Source: Vicugna pacos (lineage: Eukaryota; Chordata; Mammalia; Artiodactyla; Camelidae). From it: 64,000 bases of DNA. The stretch covers positions 32,977,501 through 33,041,500 of the forward strand of contig NC_133005.1 in NCBI RefSeq assembly GCF_048564905.1, read 5' to 3'. The position numbers and the translations under genes were made by a program. Below the pieces are notes generated by a model. It was not told where the DNA came from, did no database searches, and was given only the letters and a program-made list of their open reading frames with translations. This document shows, piece after piece, positions 54,666-64,000 of this stretch (positions are counted from its first letter, which is position 1; each line of letters opens with the position of its first letter).

Positions 54666-55138
54666 GTGTCTCGCTCTCAAGCCCCTAAACTGCAACTCAG
54701 GGACAAGCAGGCCCTTCACTATGCCTTGGGGAAGGTGGGCACTGCCCCTTGGCAGGCACCAACGGAGCCCACTTGGAGCAAGAGTGGGGAAGAGGGGGTC
54801 CAAGCTAGGGAGAACTGGGGTCCGTCTCCTGGGCTGGTGGGATGGAGCCCTGGCTTTGAGTGGCAGCCTCATCTAACCCCACAGCCTGGTCTGGATTTAG
54901 CCACTGTTGGGGGCATTTTTTCCTATTGCCCCATCCACTCAGTCCACTGGTGGGAAGGATGGGATATTGTGCCCCTAGACTACAGCTGAGTCAAGAGGTG
55001 TTTGCCAAGTTACCAGTAGTTAGCATCCTCTGGGTGGTGATACTGGAGAACATTCAGGGTTTGGTGCCCTCATGCCCACCCCCTCCAGGCAGCCGGCCCT
55101 GACTGCACAAGGCAGACGTGTGACCTCTCCAGCCAGCT

Positions 55139-55396
55139 ATGTCCCTGTTGCCTGGCACCGTGGGCTTGGCAGGCCTGTTCTTCTGGGCAGGCCAGACAAT
55201 GAACACCTTGATGCCCAATGCCACCCTGGCACTGGCCCAGACCAAGGGCGCAACTGTGCAGCCCCTGAGTGGCCTGGGGGTGCCCAGGTACCGGCGGAAG
55301 CGCCACATCTCGGCCCGGGACATGAATGCCTTACTGGATTATCACAACCACATCCGGGCCAGCGTGCACCCACCTGCTGCCAACATGGAGTTTATG
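55139..55396 (+). CDS. R3HDML: R3HDML coding exon 1
   Basis: The ATG at 55139 opens MSLLPGTVGLAGLFFWAGQT. The exon encodes residues 1-86 to ...PPAANMEFM, before GTGAGT at 55397 (phase 0). It contains the signal peptide, two N-glycosylation-like spots (NAT at 27-29 the clearest), the RRKR site and the first CAP helix (ARDMNALLDYHNHIRASVHP). Confidence 0.95.
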
Positions 55397-55529
55397 GTGA
55401 GTCCCCATGCTCTCCCCAGTGCCCCATCCAGTAAGTGCCATTGAGTCAACATGCCCCGGAAGGGCTGGACCACTCAGGAGCCTGGCTTCCCTAGACAGTA
55501 TCTTGGCATCTGGGCCCTGTGGAGAGGGC

Positions 55530-55810
55530 AGGAAGTAGTCTGCTCATTTTATGGATGAGAAAACTAAGGCAGTTATCCAAGTCCTTTCTGGAGGCAGGAG
55601 CAGAGGACTGCGATCTATGGAGCATCTTCTGTGAGCCAGGCACTACGTGTAACCCTGAGGGGCCTCCTCTTTTTTCAAGGTGGGAATGAACTCCATTCTC
55701 CAAATAAAGGAACCAAGATGCAGAGAATTAATCTGCTAAAGGTCACTCAGTTGGGATTCCAACCCAGGTCTGCCAGCTGCTAAGGTTGCAGTCTTAACCA
55801 ACACAATACC
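55530..55810 (-). mobile_element. MIR
   Basis: Shows 'gcatcttctgtgagccaggc', 'ccaagatgcagagaattaat', 'ctaaaggtcactcagttggg', 'cagtcttaaccaacacaata'. Confidence 0.7.
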
Positions 55811-56279
55811 TTTTCCAAGAATTTTGGCTTCCTGCTGGGGACTCACCGCGGGTGGGTGGCTAAAGCTTTCCATGCTATCGTCTCTTTGCCCTCAGGAGTT
55901 TGATGGACACACCCAGATTGTCCTCAGCTAGCCTGTGGAGGTAGAATTTGGAGCAGTGGGGTCTGGTACCTGGAAGGTCTCAGGCTAAAGAGAAACAGCA
56001 GTGACCCACAGAGGAAGCTGGGATGTTTTCCCTCAAAGGGACAGGGCCAGGGGCTCTCACCCCAGCCCCCAAGAAGCCAGACTCTTGGAGTGGAGGAGGG
56101 AACTTTTCTCTTTATCACAGCCCCTCCCCCAGGACCATTGTCCCAAACTACCCTGGACAGATAGGCTTCCAGCCCACCTACCGGTTTCTTTAGGGAAAGA
56201 GATTGTCAGTCTGCCTCCTTTAAGACAAATACGCGCTCCCTGACAGCCTAAAAATTCTTATGCTTTTGCAATGTGTCCA

Positions 56280-56480
56280 TTCAGTTACCTACTAGCTCCT
56301 GTCTGGAGCCAGGCTCCATGCTGAGTTCTGTGGACACACACTGCTGAGAACAGGATGGACAAGGTCCATTTTAGTGGAGATGATTGAAAGCGAAGACTGA
56401 CCACAAAATTTACGTATAATTAAGACGTCAGGTAGCAGTAAGGTGTTGGGAGGAGTGGGGGACAGGAGCCCAAACGGCAG
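56280..56480 (-). mobile_element. L2 fragment
   Basis: Diverged reverse-complement L2 tail, 'agccaggctccatgctgagt' to 'acaaggtccattttagtgga'. Confidence 0.5.
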
Positions 56481-57114
56481 GCAGCTAGAGGTGGGCGAGT
56501 CGCTTATTTGTTCATTAACTGACTCATCCATTGATTAACCCAGCGCCTGGCACCTAGAAGGCCCTCCAGTTTTCAAACAATGACACATTTATTGAGCACC
56601 AGTGTGTGTGTGGCCCTCCCCACAACAGGTGTTTAATTATTGCATGAATTGTGGAACAGAGAGGGAGACGTCTCAGCAGGGGGTCCCAGGCGGGTCAGTG
56701 AGTGCCGGTTTGATGTTAGCATGTCCCTTCAGCTCGCCCCGCCCATTTGTGGCACAAAGGAAACATTCCTCTACTTTCCCTCAAAATGTGTGAGTCTGAC
56801 AACCCTGGGGAGAGGTCTGGACCCCTCTTTGGGGGCCCCCATTCCTTTACTAGCCGGCTTCTGCCCACAGGACAGGTATCTGACCAGACATCTCTTGCTC
56901 CAGGAGTCCTTTCTCTCCTCCAAGACAGTTCAGGTCCCGTACCACATTCTCACACCCACCAGGATGGCAATGATTCTTTCACGTCTCATTTTCTTGCTAG
57001 ACTGTGAGTCCTTGTTCAATATTTGCTGAAGGAACAGATGAAACAAAGGAACGAACAGTATCTGAGAGAATCCCAGAAAGTCAGAGTGGAAGGGGACTAG
57101 TATTTTTTTAAGGG

Positions 57115-57600
57115 ATGCCTCTTCAGGTTATAAAACCTGGAAATTAGGAAGCTGTTAAGAAGGATGAGAAGGGTGATCTCTGTGTCCTGATGCAGAGTAA
57201 TCACTAAGATAACCTATCATGTTAAGTGAAAAGAGGGGGGTACCAAATAGAGTGTCTGGCATCCAACCGTTTGTCCAAAAAATTTATATATATACATAAT
57301 TATATATACTTATAATTTATATACACACATAATTATCATATGTACATATTATGTAATATGTAATTATTTTATGTATTACATATGTTATGTATAATTATAC
57401 ATATAAAACATATGTACATACGTATAATATGCTTACAGGTGTCGAATATTTCTGGAACAGGACACAAGAAACTCACAGCGATGGTTGTCCCCAGGGTCAG
57501 GGTGGCTGGAGGGACTCACTCAGGACAGAGATGAAAGACTCCACTTTTCCTCCATCTTACATATTAAATTTGTGCATGTTTTCACTATTCAAGAAAAAAA
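57115..57600 (+). mobile_element. L1M 3' UTR with AT-rich microsatellite
   Basis: Shows 'ggaagctgttaagaaggatg', 'catgttaagtgaaaagaggg', 'gacacaagaaactcacagcg', 'atggttgtccccagggtcag'. A TATATA/ATAATTATA-rich stretch occupies 57281-57420. Confidence 0.75.
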
Positions 57601-58011
57601 ACCCTTTTGAATTAATTTTTTAATGTTAAAATGAACACATTTTAAAAATAAAATAAATACAATTTAAAAATCCATTCTCTTCCCATCACCCTGGGCGCAG
57701 TCACTTCTAGGGATGCTGGGAACTCCCGGGCCAATACCCTGGGATCCTGCTTGGAGCAGAGAGCCTCAGGCTTGAAGCCAAGGGAGAGAAAAAGGGCATC
57801 TGGCTAGGAGTCAGAAACCTAGGTGTGGCTCTGGCTCTGGTGTGGACTTGCTGTTGACCTTGAGTTTCGGTCTTCTAATTTATCAGGTGGGTTTTTGCAG
57901 GGTTCCGAGGAGACGGGGGAGTAATGGTACTGTGTATGTGCATCTCTAGGCACTGTCGAGATGATGGCAGTTGTTCCCCCGGGGAATTTCATGACCTGTC
58001 TTTTCTCCGAG

Positions 58012-58130
58012 GTCTGGGATGAGCAGCTGGCCAGGTCTGCTGAGGCCTGGGCCACCCAGTGCATTTGGTCCCACGGGCCCCCACAGCTGATGAGATACGT
58101 GGGCCAGAACCTCTCCATCCATTCTGGCCG
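58012..58130 (+). CDS. R3HDML: R3HDML coding exon 2
   Basis: Encodes VWDEQLARSAEAWATQCIWS HGPPQLMRYVGQNLSIHSG(R), residues 87-125 plus two bases of codon 126. The acceptor is TTCTCCGAG and the donor GTGAGT at 58131 (phase 2). WDEQLARSAEAWA is the conserved CAP-domain helix. Confidence 0.95.
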
Positions 58131-58225
58131 GTGAGTTGAGCTCTTCCTTCACTCGCTCATTCAACAAGGTCACCGAGCACGCTGGTGGCAGAGTGACTTT
58201 TCCTCCATCTTCTCTGCCTCCCCAG

Positions 58226-58358
58226 GTACCGCTCGGTGGTGGATCTCGTGAAGTCTTGGTCTGAGGAGAAGCGAAATTACTCGTTTCCGGCCCCGAGGGA
58301 CTGCACCCCGCACTGCCCCTGGCGCTGCAGTGGCCCCGTCTGCTCCCACTATACCCAG
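58226..58358 (+). CDS. R3HDML: R3HDML coding exon 3
   Basis: Encodes the completion of R126, then YRSVVDLVKSWSEEKRNYSF PAPRDCTPHCPWRCSGPVCS HYTQ (127-170). Acceptor CCTCCCCAG, donor GTACCC at 58359 (phase 0). It includes CAP-domain cysteines and the start of the CAP1 motif. Confidence 0.95.
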
Positions 58359-59586
58359 GTACCCCTTGTCGGGATGAGGGGCTGACAGAGAACAAATCCT
58401 CTACCTTAGGAGAAAAAGAATGTTGTGGGCCAGAAATTAGAAATAAAACAGAGGCTCCTAGGGACTTCCTTTTACATACTGAGCCTGTGCCTGGAAAGTT
58501 GTGTGAGCACTGAATCGAGTGGAACTGACCTCGTTTTGAGCGTCTTAGGCAGTCAGACCATATTGTTTGACCCCAAAATGGAGATGTTTGGTCTGACAAG
58601 TTCAAAAGTGCATTCAATTTCAATAGGTTCAAACATCTTCTCGTGTTTTCTGTTTTCTAAGTTTCTTGCTATCTTAAAAAAAAGAAACACCAAATGATTA
58701 TAAAAAATTATAGTATATTTGGAGTGCTAATATTGAATATGTTACCACTTACTACACATAAAAATACAGCACAGTATCACGTTGCAAGACCTGGGACAGA
58801 AACCTCCAATGGTATGACGAATGTCTTCTTCCTGTCCTGCCGATCTCTCTGTGACTCATTTGCAGTAAATGTCAAAAATCAAAGTTCGAGACCCTCTAGG
58901 AAATGTGCGGCCTAAACCAAATGGCCTTCCTTCATTTTATTACCATGAGATATTATTACCTTCATTTTACCAGAGAAAAAACTGAGGCACAGGGTGGTTC
59001 AGTGATTTGGTCAAAGAGACACAGACAGTGATACTGAGATTCTGACCCAAGGCTGTTTAACGCCAAAGTTTATGTTTAAACCTCCAACACAACAATGATT
59101 TTTAAACACTAGTTACTCGGGAAAAAAGAAGGAAATCTAACAGAATGGTATGGTAGGGTGGGTATCGCTCAGTGGTGGGGCCTGTGCTTAGCATGTAAGA
59201 GGTGCTGGGTTCAATCCCCAGTACCTCCATTAAAAAAAGAAAAAAAGAACGGTATAGAAAATATTAGCATGTATCACGCAGGGTAAGAGTAAATATTGGT
59301 CCATAAAGCTTTTGTTCCAATTGTGGGGTGGGGGTGGGTGTGTCGGTGGGTGGGGGTGTTGGTACACAGGGTAACAGTATAAAATTTATTCCTTACTGTT
59401 AATTGTAGTTAAAAAAAAAGTTTGAGAAATAATATCTTACAGTGTGCCTCCAGTCCCGTCACCTTGAGACGGGCAGACTGCCTCCCCCAGGAAAACCTCA
59501 TCTAATGCATCCACCCTGAACCGAGCCCAGGAGCCGTCCAGCCCCAAGCCCTTCTCACAGCCTCGCCTGTCTTTGTCCCTCCTCAG
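58359..59586 (+). other. R3HDML: R3HDML intron 3
   Basis: GTACCC to ...TCCCTCCTCAG. It contains a MIR on minus (58945-59070: 'aaaaaactgaggcacagggt') and a camelid SINE (59152-59245). A G/GT-rich stretch follows at 59322-59362. Confidence 0.9.
59152..59245 (+). mobile_element. Camelid tRNA-derived SINE (VIC type)
   Basis: Plus-strand copy with 'gggtatcgctcagtggtggg' (A-box), 'gggttcaatccccagtacct' (B-box) and an A-rich tail. Flanked by near-identical 10-mers agaatggtat (59142-59151) and agaacggtat (59246-59255), a likely target-site duplication with one change. Confidence 0.92.
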
Positions 59587-59702
59587 ATGGTGTGGGCATC
59601 CTCCAATCGGCTGGGCTGTGCCATCCACACCTGTAGCAGCATCAAGGTCTGGGGCAGCACCTGGCACCAGGCTGTGTACCTGGTCTGCAACTACGCCATC
59701 AA
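59587..59702 (+). CDS. R3HDML: R3HDML coding exon 4
   Basis: Encodes [38 protein letters not shown] (171-208) plus two bases of K209. Acceptor CTCCTCAG, donor GTGAGT at 59703 (phase 2). It holds the body of both CAP signatures. Confidence 0.95.
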
Positions 59703-60917
59703 GTGAGTGCAGCTCTGTGGCAGAGACGGGCATCTGGGGCAGGAGGGTGGCCCCTGAGGTGCGGCGGGCAGAATTCTCAGAAAAGGAAGACACACAGGAC
59801 ACCCTGCCTTCCTCCATTCTAAATAACCTTAATACTGTACAATTTGGTACTTTTAGAGAGTCGATCAAGAATCCTTTTTTCCTTACCCAAGTTTCAGAAT
59901 CGATTGGGAGGTAGAGGACCAAGGCAGGTGGATAGGCAGTCTCACTGATGATGTCAGTAGTGGAGAATGTGGCTTCAATCTGCCAGCCAAGTGGGCTTGC
60001 AAATCTCTCACTGTTGAACTAGACCTTCAGATCCATTGGCAGACCACACTGGACAACCACAGGCCTCTTCTCCTAAGTGCAGGGCCAGCCCCTCTAAGCT
60101 TACCGCAAGAAATAGAGCAACCAAGAATGCATGCTCCCTGCAGGCAGGCACATCCCAAAGGAAAGAAAGGAAGGATGGAATGAGCTTGCTCAGACTCTCC
60201 AATCAGCTTGGTGGGAGAGAGGACAAGTGTGGTCTTCATACCCACGTCTCTTGGAAACACGGAGAAAGGAGAATGGGAATTCCCACACAACGTGACAGTA
60301 TACAAATCTGCAAACGTTACAGATGCTCATACAAAAGCAAGAACAGGTTCTAAGTAAAAATGGTATTTAGACTTTCAATATTACATCATGATAACTGCCT
60401 TTTACTCTCGTGTAGCCCTTCATCATTTACAAAATACTTAGCATTGAAGAGATGAAAGGCAGAAAGAAGGAAGGAAAGAGGGAAGGACATCTGCAAAATG
60501 GGAAGGAAATGGTATCTACTCATACAATTGTTGAGAGAATTAAGTGAGCTGTCCCAGGTAATGCCCCCAGGCGCATAATAATTTTGGAATGCTTGTTGGT
60601 TCCTATTCTTGTTACCAGGCCTGGGTTTCTCAGCTCTACCACGTACACACTGAAGTCTTTGGATGAGTCATTTCCACTCCGTAGGTCTCAGTCTCCTCTT
60701 GTAAAATAGGGCTAATCCTACCTGCACACGTGGCTCCGTTATTTAACCTGCGCTGCATCCCTGGGAGGGAGGAAAGTCTAATGGTTTTACAGATGAAGAA
60801 ACCGAGGCTTGCAAGGGTGACTTGGTCACAAGCAGTGCTGAGACTTGGAAATCTGTGCGAAGGTGGCTCATGTCACCGTCCCCCGACCCCGCCTCCCTGA
60901 GACCTTTTCTCTTCCAG
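59703..60917 (+). other. R3HDML: R3HDML intron 4
   Basis: GTGAGTGCA to ...TCTCTTCCAG. A GAAG-rich run sits at 60455-60485, with MIR pieces on plus (60490-60720: 'tctcagtctcctcttgtaaa') and minus (60770-60860: 'gatgaagaaaccgaggcttg'). The rest is unassigned. Confidence 0.85.
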
Positions 60918-61050
60918 GGGTAACTGGATCGGCGAGGCACCGTACAAGATGGGGAGGCCGTGTTCCGCCTGCCCTCCCAGCTACCAAGGCAGCTGCAACA
61001 GGAACATGTGCTTCTCTGGGCTCAAGTTCAACCGGCTCCCACGGGTCTGA
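60918..61050 (+). CDS. R3HDML: R3HDML coding exon 5 (terminal)
   Basis: Encodes the completion of K209, then [43 protein letters not shown] and TGA at 61048-61050. The CAP2 signature ends here and a cysteine-rich tail follows. The last six residues (NRLPRV) differ from the human ending as I remember it, with unchanged length. Confidence 0.94.
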
Positions 61051-61415
61051 AGTTTCTCTGGGCTCCGGCAGGCCTCCAGCTGGGTCTGTCCCTCTAAGAC
61101 TCCCTTCCCAGAGACCAGGGTTGTTTTTTTTTTTTTAAGGACATGAGTGGGGCTCACTCTACCAATCTGAATTTTCCCTCCTGATTCCATTTCCTAAATG
61201 TTCAGCATGTGCCAGAAGAAAACAGCCTCCTTCCCTTCCTTCTTACCTGTTACAACTATTTTTTCTCTGGCCTCCAGGAAAGAGGCCTGAGTCTTTAATT
61301 TACTCAGTCCTCAGAGAGCCAGGGCTGGAAGAAGCACTGACAGCAGTTTCGTGATGCTCAGGCCTCAAACCCATAAGTCTTTGTCCATCCAATAAAAGGT
61401 ATTCATTAAATAATC
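61051..61415 (+). other. R3HDML: R3HDML 3' UTR
   Basis: About 365 bases from the stop to just past AATAAA at 61391. Contains a T-run at 61125-61137. Confidence 0.75.
61391..61396 (+). terminator. R3HDML: Polyadenylation signal AATAAA
   Basis: The hexamer in 'gtccatccaataaaaggtat' is the first canonical one after the R3HDML stop. Cleavage is likely near 61410-61425. Confidence 0.75.
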
Positions 61416-61540
61416 TTGATCCTGAAACCTACCTACATTCATCCAATAGTAGCCAACCAGTTTCTTGGAGCCTTGGAGGCCCAGTGGTCCCTGTCTCTTG
61501 AGTTGGGACCATTTCAGGTCAACGCTTGTAAAAGATAACT

Positions 61541-61740
61541 GAAGGGAAGGTATAGCTCAGCGGTGGAGTGCATGCTTAGCATGCATAAGGTCCTTGGTTC
61601 AATCCCCAGTACTTCCATTTAAAAAATAACAATAAAAAAAACCAATAATAAATAAATAAACAAAACTAATTACCTCCCTTGCCAAAACAGAGCATTTAAA
61701 AAAATAAAAAGATGATGCTTAAAAAAAAAACAATACCCTG
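61541..61740 (+). mobile_element. Camelid tRNA-derived SINE (VIC type), long tail
   Basis: Shows 'ggtatagctcagcggtggag' (A-box), 'ttggttcaatccccagtact' (B-box), an A/AAT-rich tail, and the family's 'actaattacctccctt' segment. It begins about 130 bases after the R3HDML polyadenylation region. 'aaaagat' at both ends may be the target-site duplication. Confidence 0.92.
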
Positions 61741-61769
61741 AAATTAGCTTGTGGACATTCTATCCTCAT

Positions 61770-61920
61770 TGCATGGGCACAGGCACCCTTTTAACAGATG
61801 GGCACACTGAGGCTTAGCAAAGAGGTATGACTTACTGAGAGCTACACGGCTTGTCTGCAAAGGCACCCAGGTTGAAGCTCAGGCTTCACAAACCCTTCAG
61901 GTAGTTCAGCACCTCTCTGA
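61770..61920 (-). mobile_element. MIR fragment
   Basis: Shows 'cagatgggcacactgaggct', 'tgagagctacacggcttgtc'. Confidence 0.6.
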
Positions 61921-61969
61921 ATGCTCAGATCTGAGAGGCGAAAACAGAAGTTGGCCCGAGGGGACTCTC

Positions 61970-62085
61970 TCTTTAATTTTTTTACCTTCCAGTCACTCTC
62001 TCTCTGCCTTGGTCTCTCTCAGTCACCTCCTTCTCTGCTCTATCTCTGTCTCTCTTTCTCTCCCTCTCTTTATTTCTCCTGCGGA
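61970..62085. repeat. Polypyrimidine (CT-rich) tract
   Basis: CTCTCT and TTTCTC runs over about 115 bases. Confidence 0.8.
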
Positions 62086-62099
62086 ATCTCATTCCCATG

Positions 62100-62420
62100 A
62101 ACCATTTCCCCTCTCCCCACCCCACCCTACCCAGTTATCATAACACACAAAAGTCCTTTTGTCTCTGGAGATAGTAAAATCTCTCCCTCAGACCTTGCCC
62201 TCCAGCTGGGGCCCACTCCCTGCCGGCCTGGAGAGAGCTCCATTTAAAGACTCATGAAAACAGGCGCCTTCCCCCAGAGTCCCTACATTGTTGTGGACAG
62301 AGTGAGCGCTCTTCCCTCTTGGTCATTCCCACCTGCACCACGACCTATGCATGTCAACACCGCCTCCCTCCGCCCTCAGTAAAGTCCTTTGAGATCCCCT
62401 GCAGCGGCTCTTTCTGGTCC
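62100..62420. other. Repeat-free block between R3HDML and the expected HNF4A
   Basis: No repeat or exon recognised. It holds the palindrome GTTATCATAAC (62134-62144) and two AAAGTCCTTT decamers about 230 bases apart (near 62150 and 62381). Candidate regulatory DNA by position only. Confidence 0.35.
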
Positions 62421-62539
62421 TGGTCTCCGCTCTCAGGAGGGTCAAAAGAGGAGAGAACGAAATTGATTAGCGGAGATGGAGTGAGGGGCAAACCAGCTCA
62501 AGAGGAAGACCCGAGGATGGGCTAACAGCCCTTCAGCCC

Positions 62540-63240
62540 CTACTTTGCACCCGGCACGTCAGCTAGATGACGCGTGCTTTTGTGTACATATTATCACTCC
62601 ATTTTATAGCTAAGAAAAATGAGCCTTAGCACAAGTGCTCATTTCCAAATGTTGGGCATGCATGAAGTAAGAGAAACAAGTACACTGTTCTGAGTTCATT
62701 ACTCTCAGGTTATATCCTTCCTACTTTTTTTTGGCAGTGGGGCAGGAGGGTGGTTAAAGTGTCCTTTCATTTATTACATAATGGTAATAATAAATGTTAG
62801 ATTTTCTTTAAAAATTATTGATGTCCTTATATTGTGGGAAAAACCAACTTGCCAACCCTATGTCAAATTCCCAAAATGTTCTGGAAATTTAAGTGGCATG
62901 TGACCCCTTGGATTCAATGGCATGTATAAAGTCACACAGCTGGTAAGAAGCAGATGTGGGATTTGAATTCAGTGCCACCCAACCCCAATGCCTATGCTGT
63001 TTTGACTGCCCCATGTTACCCTCCTGTGTCCTGAGTGCCAGGATAATGAGAATTAACAGCCACTGGCATTTATGAACTGCTGAGTACACACTTAATCTCA
63101 CTGAAAGATCACAGCTCTCTTAACTGTTCTTAAGTGTTTCTATACCCATTTTACAGACATAAAAATGGAATCTACAGAAGCTGGGTTTGAATATGCTCTG
63201 CATGACCCCAAAGCCCAATGTCTTAACCCATTCACTCTCT
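62540..63240 (-). mobile_element. Three MIR remnants in minus orientation
   Basis: About 62540-62640 ('cactccattttatagctaag'), 62900-63020 ('aaagtcacacagctggtaag') and 63060-63240 ('cccattttacagacataaaa', 'caatgtcttaaccc'). Confidence 0.6.
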
Positions 63241-63609
63241 TGCCTCTCAGCTAAGAAGGGAGAAACTCAGGGACTGAAGAAAGATTGAGACAAAAGATTA
63301 AGCAAAAACTGCCACTGGGAGTTCCAGATGACCTCCCCGGTTCCCCATTTTCCTGAAACTGCCTCTGGGAAGAGCCCAGGTCAAAGGAGAAATGAGGCAG
63401 GTGGGCAGGCTTGTGTCTACCATGCCTTGGACCCTGCAGACCTAAGGACAGGGACTCTGGCAGTGTCCTGGCTTGGTTAAGCTGCTGTTCCAACTGAAGG
63501 GGAACTTCTGCTGCAAGAAACCTGAAACAGCTTTCAACCCTCTGCAGTATTTTATACTCTCTGAAGATCTTCATCCCCCAATTTCATCTGATTGCTCATT
63601 TGCTTACAC
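63241..63609. other. Intergenic, nothing recognised
   Basis: A 107-codon minus frame here has no recognisable product. Confidence 0.4.
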
Positions 63610-63840
63610 ATTGACTAACCAAGAGGGTTAAGAGCACAGACTCTGAAGCCAGACTGCCTCGGTACAAATTTAACTCAGTGGCTGAGTGTGCTTGGGTGAG
63701 TCACGCTCTTAGTGCCCCAGTCTCACTTACAAATGGGGACACTAAATAGTATCTGTCTCAAGAGGTCCTTCAAAACCTTAAATGAATTTATGGAAAGCGC
63801 TTGGAACAGTACCTGGTGCTAGTGTAGACGGCTACCTTAA
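63610..63840 (+). mobile_element. MIR, near full length
   Basis: Shows 'agagggttaagagcacagac', 'tctgaagccagactgcctcg', 'aagcgcttggaacagtacct'. Confidence 0.85.
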
Positions 63841-63944
63841 AAGTTCACCATCAGGAGGGAGGAGAGAGGTGATGGAGTCCCTGACATGGAAAGGAAGCTA
63901 TGGAGGGAGGGTTTTGTTTTGTTTTTAATAAAAGAGACACTGTA

Positions 63945-64000
63945 GCCCATTTAAATATGGATAGAATTCTGCTTCTAGAAATTTGTCCTACAGATATACT
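63945..64000 (+). mobile_element. L1M 3' tail, cut by the window edge
   Basis: 'aattctgcttctagaaattt' and 'gtcctacagatatact' match the opening of the same L1M 3' pattern seen at 6540. It continues beyond the window. Confidence 0.7.

Larger units (their letters stand above)
55397..58011 (+). other. R3HDML: R3HDML intron 1
   Basis: GTGAGTCCC to ...TTTTCTCCGAG. It contains a MIR on minus (55530-55810), an L2 piece on minus (56280-56480) and an L1M tail (57115-57600). The span 56481-57114 holds no recognised feature apart from a MIR-like tail near 56540. Confidence 0.9.
55139..61415 (+). other. R3HDML: R3HDML gene (start codon to polyadenylation site)
   Basis: Five coding exons (258, 119, 133, 116, 133 nt) give 252 residues; I recall 253 in human. 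It is a secreted CAP-superfamily protein close to PI15 and CRISPLD. It has a hydrophobic signal sequence (about 3-20, LLPGTVGLAGLFFWAG), a pro-region ending in a furin-like RYRRKRH (50-56), and a CAP domain from about 60 to 209. The domain holds the CAP1 signature [20 protein letters not shown] (167-186) and the CAP2 signature [12 protein letters not shown] (201-212). A cysteine-rich tail with [18 protein letters not shown] follows. Despite the name, no R3H nucleic-acid-binding domain is visible. The family is proposed to include protease inhibitors; a molecular role here is not established. It lies divergent to FITM2 and upstream of the expected HNF4A. Confidence 0.95.

Noticed and set aside
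54101-54989. 195- and 254-codon plus frames upstream of R3HDML
   Set aside because: They are driven by the CT-rich tract (Ser/Leu/Phe runs) and stop before the true start; no homology recognised.
59152-59245. Functional tRNA gene
   Set aside because: The A- and B-boxes come from a tRNA-derived SINE; the acceptor stem and cloverleaf are not preserved and an A-rich tail follows.
60918-61050. R3H nucleic-acid-binding domain in R3HDML, as its name suggests
   Set aside because: No R-x3-H motif in an R3H context is visible; the protein is a CAP-domain secreted protein.
62100-64000. HNF4A P2 promoter and first exon
   Set aside because: Synteny predicts HNF4A to the right, but I found neither the expected MVSVNAPLGAP-type first-exon text nor the known HNF1 site; it probably lies beyond the window.
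1-64000. CRISPR arrays, bacterial operons, insertion sequences, riboswitches
   Set aside because: The window is clearly mammalian nuclear DNA; no regular spacer-repeat arrays or prokaryotic gene layout exist.

Overview
The window is mammalian nuclear DNA: split genes with GT-AG introns, CpG-rich promoters, and a dense background of MIR, L2, L1, MER5A and MaLR-type repeats. Eight copies of a tRNA-derived SINE with the camelid (VIC-type) sequence, in both orientations, point to a camelid (camel, alpaca or relative). The species cannot be decided from the sequence. The gene order GDAP1L1 (+), FITM2 (-), R3HDML (+) matches human 20q13.12, so HNF4A would be expected just beyond the right edge. No HNF4A exon was recognised inside the window.

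Layout. Positions 1-8040 are intergenic and repeat-rich. GDAP1L1 occupies about 8.2-30.4 kb with six coding exons that join in frame to a 367-residue product. From 30.4 to 39.2 kb lies a tail-to-tail interval holding a camelid SINE with a perfect target-site duplication, a MaLR LTR, a solo ERV LTR and the 3' side of FITM2. FITM2 (about 39.2-42.0 kb, minus strand, two coding exons, 262 residues) starts from a CpG-rich promoter with an NRF1-like palindrome. From 42 to 54 kb there is a repeat-rich interval between the divergent FITM2 and R3HDML, with an orphan CpG-rich island at 47.3-47.7 kb and a nested L1-in-L1 insertion. R3HDML runs 55.1-61.4 kb with five coding exons and 252 residues. The last 2.6 kb are intergenic.

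The three genes share no pathway. GDAP1L1 is a neuronal GST-fold protein with a C-terminal tail anchor. FITM2 is an ER lipid-droplet factor with both expected catalytic histidines. R3HDML is a secreted CAP-domain protein. All three reading frames are intact across every splice junction.

No previously undescribed biological system was found. The most useful leads are two RE1/REST-like 21-mers in GDAP1L1 (intron 1 and, antisense, coding exon 5), the orphan CpG island at 47.3-47.7 kb, the likely remote promoter of R3HDML, and a repeat-free block after R3HDML. Comparisons with human proteins are from memory. Repeat boundaries were read by eye and may be off by tens of bases.
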